DNA of 10,113 nt, from NCBI GenBank assembly GCA_021774355.1, contig JAJFJE010000099.1, positions 1-10,113 on the forward strand, in the 5' to 3' direction. Numbering within the stretch: position 1 is the first letter of the stretch; each line of letters begins with the position of its first letter. Origin of the DNA: Alphaproteobacteria bacterium. Lineage in GTDB: Bacteria; Pseudomonadota; Alphaproteobacteria; Zavarziniales; Zavarziniaceae. The notes beneath the pieces are model-generated. The model did no database searches and was not told the origin of the DNA. It saw only the letters and a list, made by a program, of their open reading frames with translations. Below are positions 4,783-10,113 of this stretch, in pieces. A program made the translations under genes and the position numbers.

Positions 4783-6198
4783 TCAGGCCGCCTCGGCGGC
4801 CATCTTCTTGGCCTTTTCGACCGCTTCCTCGATGGTCCCGACCATGTAGAACGCCGATTCCGGCAGATGGTCATATTCGCCGGCGCAGATCGCCTTGAAG
4901 CCCTTGACGGTATCGGCCAGGGCCACCAGCTTGCCCGGCGAGCCGGTGAAGACTTCGGCGACGAAGAACGGCTGGGACAGGAAGCGCTGGATCTTGCGGG
5001 CCCGGGCAACCACCAGCTTGTCCTCTTCCGACAGCTCGTCCATGCCCAGGATGGCGATGATGTCCTGCAGCGACTTGTACTGTTGCAGGATGCTCTGGAC
5101 CTGACGGGCGACGCCGTAATGCTCCTCGCCCACGACCCGCGGATCGAGAATGCGCGAGGTCGAGTCGAGCGGGTCCACCGCCGGATAGATGCCAAGCTCG
5201 GCAATCTGGCGCGACAGCACGGTGGTCGCGTCCAAATGGGCGAAGGAGGTTGCCGGCGCCGGATCGGTCAAATCATCGGCCGGCACGTAGATCGCCTGCA
5301 CCGAGGTGATCGAGCCCTTGGAGGTGGTGGTGATCCGCTCCTGCAGATTGCCCATTTCGGTGGCCAGGGTCGGCTGGTAGCCCACCGCCGAGGGAATGCG
5401 GCCGAGCAGCGCCGACACTTCCGAGCCGGCCTGGGTGAAGCGGAAGATGTTGTCGATGAAGAGCAGCACGTCCTGCCCTTCCTGGTCGCGGAAATATTCC
5501 GCCATGGTCAGGCCGGTCAGGGCGACCCGGGCACGGGCGCCCGGCGGCTCGTTCATCTGGCCATAGACCAGCGCCGCCTTGGAGCCTGGGCCGTCGGTCT
5601 TGATGACGCCCGATTCGATGAACTCGTGATAGAGGTCATTGCCCTCGCGGGTTCGCTCGCCGACACCGGCGAAGACCGAGAAACCGCCATGGGCCTTGGC
5701 GATGTTATTGACCAGTTCCATGATCAGCACGGTCTTGCCCACGCCGGCGCCGCCGAACAGGCCGATCTTGCCGCCGCGGGCATAGGGCGCCAGCAGGTCG
5801 ACCACCTTGATGCCGGTCTCGAGGACCTGGGCTTCGGTCGACTGCTCGATGAAAGGCGGCGACGGGGCATGGATCGGCGCCCATTTGGTATTGCCGATCG
5901 GGCCGCGTTCGTCGATCGGCTCGCCGATCACGTTGATGATGCGGCCCAGAACTTCGGGACCCACCGGAACGGTGATCGGGGCCCCGGTGTCGGTCACCGG
6001 CATGCCCCGGACCAGACCGTCGGTCGAGTCCATGGCGATCGTCCGGACGCTCGATTCGCCCATATGCTGGGCGACCTCGAGGACCAGGCGGTTGCCATGA
6101 TTATCGAGTTCGAGCGCGTTCAGGATCGCCGGCAGGGCGCCGTCGAATTCGACGTCGACAACCGCGCCGATGACCTGGGTGATGCGTCCGTTCGCCAT
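4783..6198 (-). CDS. atpD: F0F1 ATP synthase subunit beta
   Basis: The beta subunit carries the catalytic sites for ATP synthesis in the F1 head. The 471-residue product is full length. Visible landmarks are the Walker A motif 'GGAGVGKT' (149-156), the catalytic glutamate in 'GERTREGND' (Glu181), the Walker B strand 'VLLFIDNIFRF' (244-254) and 'DELSEED' (387-393), which contacts gamma. Conserved stretches such as 'QVIGAVVDVEF', 'SALLGRIPSAVGYQPTLATEMG' and 'DPLDSTSRILDP' confirm it. An in-frame TTG lies at 6213, but the ATG at 6198 gives the usual N-terminus MANGRITQVIG and has GAGAGG five bases upstream. It starts 20 bases after the atpG stop codon and is followed 14 bases later by atpC. Confidence 0.98.
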   Translation of the reverse strand: MANGRITQVIGAVVDVEFDGALPAILNALELDNHGNRLVLEVAQHMGESSVRTIAMDSTDGLVRGMPVTDTGAPITVPVGPEVLGRIINVIGEPIDERGPIGNTKWAPIHAPSPPFIEQSTEAQVLETGIKVVDLLAPYARGGKIGLFGGAGVGKTVLIMELVNNIAKAHGGFSVFAGVGERTREGNDLYHEFIESGVIKTDGPGSKAALVYGQMNEPPGARARVALTGLTMAEYFRDQEGQDVLLFIDNIFRFTQAGSEVSALLGRIPSAVGYQPTLATEMGNLQERITTTSKGSITSVQAIYVPADDLTDPAPATSFAHLDATTVLSRQIAELGIYPAVDPLDSTSRILDPRVVGEEHYGVARQVQSILQQYKSLQDIIAILGMDELSEEDKLVVARARKIQRFLSQPFFVAEVFTGSPGKLVALADTVKGFKAICAGEYDHLPESAFYMVGTIEEAVEKAKKMAAEAA

Positions 6199-6218
6199 TT
6201 CCGCCTCTCTCAACGTGC

Positions 6219-7115
6219 TCAGAGCGCTTCAGCGCCCGAGATGATCTCGATCAGTTCCTTGGTGATCGCAGCCTGGCGCGACCGGTTATAGACCAGCGTC
6301 AAGCGGTTGATCATGTCACCCGCATTGCGCGTCGCATTGTCCATGGCACTCATCCGGGCGCCTTCTTCGCTGGCCGCATTCTCGAGCAGGGCTGCGAAGA
6401 TCTGCACCGCAATGTTGCGCGGCAGCAGGGCCTCCAGGATTTCGTCCTCTTCGGGCTCGTACTCATAGATCGCGCCGCCCAGGTCGGGGCCGGCATCCGC
6501 CGGCACAGCCTGGGTGTCGAGCGCCGCCGGAATCAACTGCAGCGCCGTCGGGAGCTGCGCGATCACGCTCTTGAATTCCGAGAAGAACAGGGTCGCCACG
6601 TCGAACTCGCCGGCCGCATACATTGCGATCAGGCGTTCGCCGACCTTGGCCGCCAGGGGAAAGCCCTGCTTGCGGATGCCGCCGGCCACCTCGATGGTAT
6701 CGATGATCAGGCTGGCATAGGTCCGGCGCAGCTGGTCGCGACCCTTGCGCCCGATGCACAGGATCCGGACCGTCTTGCCCGCCGCCTGAAGCTCGTGGAT
6801 GCGCTGGCGCGCCAGGCGCACGATCGACGAATTGAAGCCGCCGCACAGGCCCCGCTCGGCCGTCGCGACCACCAGCAGATGGATCTCGTCCTTGCCGGTC
6901 CCGCCCAACAGCACCGGCGCGCCGTCACCCGCCGGCACCGCCGCCGCCAGCGACCGCAGGACCCGCTGCATGCGCGTGGCATAGGGCCGGGCGGCGATCG
7001 CCGCTTCCGGCGCCCGCCGCAGCGTGGTCGCCGCGACCATCTTCATGGCCTTGGTGATCTTCTGCGTGGACTTGACCGAATTGATCCGGTTCTTCAGGTC
7101 CTTGAGGCTGGGCAT
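6219..7115 (-). CDS. atpG: F0F1 ATP synthase subunit gamma
   Basis: The gamma subunit is the rotating shaft inside the alpha3beta3 head. The 298-residue product opens with the diagnostic 'MPSLKDLKNRINSVKSTQKITKAMKMVAA', the N-terminal half of the coiled coil. 'TAERGLCGGFNSSIV' is the central signature, and the C-terminal coiled-coil half holds 'EEGARMSAMDNATRNAGDMINRLTLVYNRSRQAAITKELIEIISGAEAL'-type residues, here seen from about residue 248 to the end. The ATG at 7115 is certain from the conserved N-terminus. It lies 23 bases after the atpA stop codon. Its only Shine-Dalgarno-like bases (GGGG) are inside a small inverted repeat at 7116-7127, noted separately. Confidence 0.97.
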   Translation of the reverse strand: MPSLKDLKNRINSVKSTQKITKAMKMVAATTLRRAPEAAIAARPYATRMQRVLRSLAAAVPAGDGAPVLLGGTGKDEIHLLVVATAERGLCGGFNSSIVRLARQRIHELQAAGKTVRILCIGRKGRDQLRRTYASLIIDTIEVAGGIRKQGFPLAAKVGERLIAMYAAGEFDVATLFFSEFKSVIAQLPTALQLIPAALDTQAVPADAGPDLGGAIYEYEPEEDEILEALLPRNIAVQIFAALLENAASEEGARMSAMDNATRNAGDMINRLTLVYNRSRQAAITKELIEIISGAEAL

Positions 7116-7127
7116 CGGGGAACCCCG
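7116..7127 (-). promoter_or_regulatory. Inverted repeat covering the atpG ribosome-binding site
   Basis: CGGGG (7116-7120) and CCCCG (7123-7127) form a perfect inverted repeat with two central bases, ending next to the atpG ATG. In the transcript it can fold as a small hairpin, CGGG-GUUC-CCCG. The GGGG inside it is the only plausible ribosome-binding site for atpG. The stem is very short, and translating ribosomes leaving atpA could open it. Confidence 0.4.
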
Positions 7128-7138
7128 CTCGTCTCAGC

Positions 7139-8667
<1,529 letters not shown>

Positions 8668-8668
<1 letters not shown>

Positions 8669-9228
8669 TATCCATTCCCCTTCATGGCGACCGCCAGGCG
8701 GTCGAGCTTGGTCTTCAGGCTGCCGTCGATCTGGCGCGACCCGAGCCGCACCACGAGACCGCCCAAAAGGCTGTCATCGACCGACGGGTCGATGTTCACG
8801 TCGGCACCCAGGAGGCGCGACAATTCGGCTTTCAGCTTGGCCTGCTGGCTGTCGGACAATGGCTGGGCCGAGGTGACATGGGCCGTCCGCTCGCCCCGTT
8901 CGGCCGCCAGCCGCGCCTTGAAGGCAACGATCAGGGCGGGCAGGGTAAACAGCCGGCCGTTACGGGCGACCAGCCGAAGCAGGTTTCCGACCAGCGGCCC
9001 AAGACCCGCCGCCATGGCCAGCGCGGCCATGGCGCGCCCCTGGTCGCCCCGCCTGACCAGGGGCGAGCGAAGCAAAAGGCGCAGATCGGCGGATTCGGCG
9101 ATCATCGCCGACAGGCCGTCGAGGTCCGCCGCGACGGCATCCAGCGCGCCCTGTTCCTTGGCCAGATCGAACAAGGCCGCGGCATAGCGCCCGGCGATCT
9201 GCGCCACGATCGAAGAGGAGGTTGCCAA
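8668..9228 (-). CDS. atpH: F0F1 ATP synthase subunit delta, TTG start
   Basis: The delta subunit joins the alpha3beta3 head to the peripheral stalk. With the chosen start the product has 186 residues, the usual length. It opens 'ATSSSIVAQIAGRYAAALFDLAKEQG', with the family's 'GRYAxALF' motif, and ends with 'DDSLLGGLVVRLGSRQIDGSLKTKLDRL', the C-terminal signature. No ATG is suitable: the frame is open to an ATG at 9399, but the extra residues do not resemble any delta subunit. A TTG at 9228 has GGAGG (9241-9237) eight bases upstream, which is ideal. A GTG at 9234 is only two bases from it and less likely. It is the first gene of the operon and overlaps atpA by one base. Confidence 0.93.
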
Positions 9229-9282
9229 GACCACTGCCTCCGGCGGCCCGCAACTTTGCCGAGCCCACCTAAGCCATTGAAA

Positions 9283-9310
9283 AAAATAAACGAAAGCAAA
9301 CGCGCGACAA
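9283..9310 (-). promoter_or_regulatory. Candidate promoter of the atpHAGDC operon
   Basis: On the minus strand TTGTCG (9310-9305) and TATTTT (9288-9283) match the -35 and -10 consensus in four of six bases each, 16 bases apart. This is the most AT-rich part of the spacer before atpH and would give a leader of about 50 bases. Better promoters further upstream cannot be excluded: a TTGACC lies at 9399-9394 but has no convincing -10. Confidence 0.35.
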
Positions 9311-9316
9311 ACGCGC
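9297..9316. repeat. Nine-base direct repeat at the atp promoter
   Basis: CAAACGCGC occurs at 9297-9305 and again at 9308-9316, eleven bases apart, about one helical turn. Both copies are perfect and overlap the candidate -35 element, a position suited to a regulator binding as a tandem dimer. Confidence 0.5.
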
Positions 9317-9325
9317 ATCAGCCCC

Positions 9326-9341
9326 GCCCGCTGAAGCAGGC
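9326..9341 (-). other. Small hairpin upstream of the candidate atp promoter
   Basis: GCCCGC (9326-9331) and GCAGGC (9336-9341) form a six-pair stem with one G-T pair and a four-base loop. It lies in the spacer between meaB and atpH, with no T-tract. Its role is unknown and chance is possible. Confidence 0.2.
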
Positions 9342-9421
9342 GTCTCGTACCATAGAGGCTTCGGCGGTGCAACAGATGAGGCCTGCGGCATCTGGTCAAA
9401 ATGTCATGTCCGACCGGTATC

Positions 9422-9443
9422 GCGGGGCCCAGCGGGGCCGCCG
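9422..9443 (-). terminator. Possible terminator hairpin after meaB
   Basis: The GC-rich sequence just after the meaB stop codon can fold on the minus strand, with GGCCC and GGGCC enclosing CGCT, or with GCGG and CCGC as outer arms. The next T run (TTTT at 9401-9398) is over twenty bases beyond it, so intrinsic termination is doubtful. The position, between meaB and the atp promoter region, is right. Confidence 0.3.
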
Positions 9444-9444
9444 A

Positions 9445-10113
9445 TTACGCCCCGTCGCGGGCGTCGAGCTGGGCCAACAGCGCCGCGGCGGCGCCAAAGG
9501 GCGAGCCGCTTGCCCGGGCGATGGCCGGGGCCACCCGGGCCAGTCCGACCCGGCCATAGGCCTCGCGCACCGTCTCGGTCAGCCAGGCGCGGCCCTGTTC
9601 GCCCCGCCGGACGGCCCCTTCGCCGCGGTCGAGATGGCTGGCATGGGCCGCCAGGGCCGCCACCACCTTGTCGAGCCCGGTGCCGGCGCTGGCCGAGACC
9701 AGCAGCACAGGCACCGACCAGCCGGCATCGCCATCGGCCAGGCTGAGCGCGCCGGCCAGGTCGGCCCGGGCACGGATCGCCGGCGCCCCCAGATCGGCCT
9801 TGGTGACCACGGCGACATGAGGGATTTCGACGATCCCCGCCTTCATGAACTGCAGGGAATCGCCCGAGCCGGGCTGGACGCAGAACACCACCGTATCGGC
9901 GACCTGGGTGACGTCGGTCTCCGACTGGCCGACGCCGACGGTTTCGACCAGCACCCGGTCGAACAGGGCGCGCATCAGTACCATCGCCGGGAAGGTCATG
10001 GCCGCCAGGCCGCCGAGACGGTCCCGCGCCGCCATCGACCGGACGAACAGGCCGCGGTCTTCGGGATCGGTGGCGAGCCGGGTGCGGTCGCCCAGCAGGG
10101 CGCCGCCGGTGCG
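9445..10113 (-). CDS. meaB: MeaB/ArgK-type GTPase, C-terminal part (5' end beyond the window)
   Basis: MeaB is a G3E-family P-loop GTPase that chaperones methylmalonyl-CoA mutase, protecting its cobalamin cofactor. The frame is open to the right edge with no start, so 222 C-terminal residues are visible and the Walker A loop is missing. What is visible fits well: 'GALLGDRTRLATDPEDRGLFVRS' near the edge, then 'LGGLAA', the switch II segment 'VLVETVGVGQSETDV', 'VFCVQPGSGDSLQFMKAGIVEIPHV' and the guanine-specificity motif 'TKADLG'. 'SASAGTGLDKVVAAL' follows, and the C-terminal helical dimerisation region is present. The mutase genes are not in view, so the substrate link rests on family knowledge; related GTPases serve other acyl-CoA mutases. 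The ATG at 10035 is internal, because similarity continues upstream of it. Confidence 0.93.
   Translation of the reverse strand, partial: RTGGALLGDRTRLATDPEDRGLFVRSMAARDRLGGLAAMTFPAMVLMRALFDRVLVETVGVGQSETDVTQVADTVVFCVQPGSGDSLQFMKAGIVEIPHVAVVTKADLGAPAIRARADLAGALSLADGDAGWSVPVLLVSASAGTGLDKVVAALAAHASHLDRGEGAVRRGEQGRAWLTETVREAYGRVGLARVAPAIARASGSPFGAAAALLAQLDARDGA

Noticed and set aside
4867..6291. Plus-strand open frame of 474 codons antisense to atpD
   Set aside because: It mirrors the strongly conserved atpD codons, has no recognisable domain and no ribosome-binding site. Long antisense frames are expected at this GC content.
9229..9399. ATG start of atpH at 9399
   Set aside because: The added 57 residues are unlike any delta subunit and cover the promoter region. 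The TTG at 9228 has an ideal ribosome-binding site and gives the normal length.

Overview
The window reads as chromosomal DNA of a GC-rich alphaproteobacterium. The F1 ATP synthase genes stand alone as atpHAGDC, without F0 genes, as is usual in that class. A DUF1491 gene, a family I know mainly from Alphaproteobacteria, and the strong G/C bias at third codon positions agree with this. I cannot name a genus. I see no insertion sequence, phage gene, CRISPR array, tRNA or rRNA, and no frameshifted gene. Most of the window is ordinary core genome.

Layout from left to right. (1) 1-648, minus strand: the edge of what is probably a chaperone-usher pilus locus, with the first eight codons of one secreted protein at the border and a complete spore coat U (SCPU) domain protein behind it. 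(2) 680-2306: a lysR-type regulator divergent from wrbA, an FMN-dependent NAD(P)H:quinone oxidoreductase. They share a short AT-rich intergenic region with inverted repeats. (3) 2315-3176: tspO (minus), convergent with wrbA and divergent from a DUF1491 gene (plus). (4) 3248-4066, minus: a ferritin-like protein with all six expected diiron ligands, facing the DUF1491 gene across a long stem-loop. (5) 4067-4369: a 303-base stretch without a gene, holding three GC-rich hairpins behind atpC and the structured leader of the ferritin-like gene. (6) 4370-9228, minus: the F1 operon atpH-atpA-atpG-atpD-atpC (delta, alpha, gamma, beta, epsilon), tightly spaced. (7) 9229-9444: the probable atp promoter region. 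(8) 9445-10113, minus: the C-terminal part of a MeaB/ArgK-type GTPase, cut by the window edge.

The five F1 genes together encode the catalytic head and stalks of ATP synthase; the F0 genes must lie elsewhere. Their start signals differ: alpha and beta have ATG starts with clear Shine-Dalgarno sequences, delta uses TTG, and the gamma ribosome-binding site lies inside a small perfect hairpin. WrbA, TspO and the ferritin-like protein are all plausibly linked to redox or metal homeostasis, but nothing in the sequence proves that they act together.

The observations most worth a second look are the uncharacterised diiron protein and its leader, which carries a ten-base copy of the anti-Shine-Dalgarno sequence; the tandem hairpins after atpC; the lysR/wrbA operator-like repeats; and the direct repeat at the atp promoter. 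I found no clearly novel multi-gene system.
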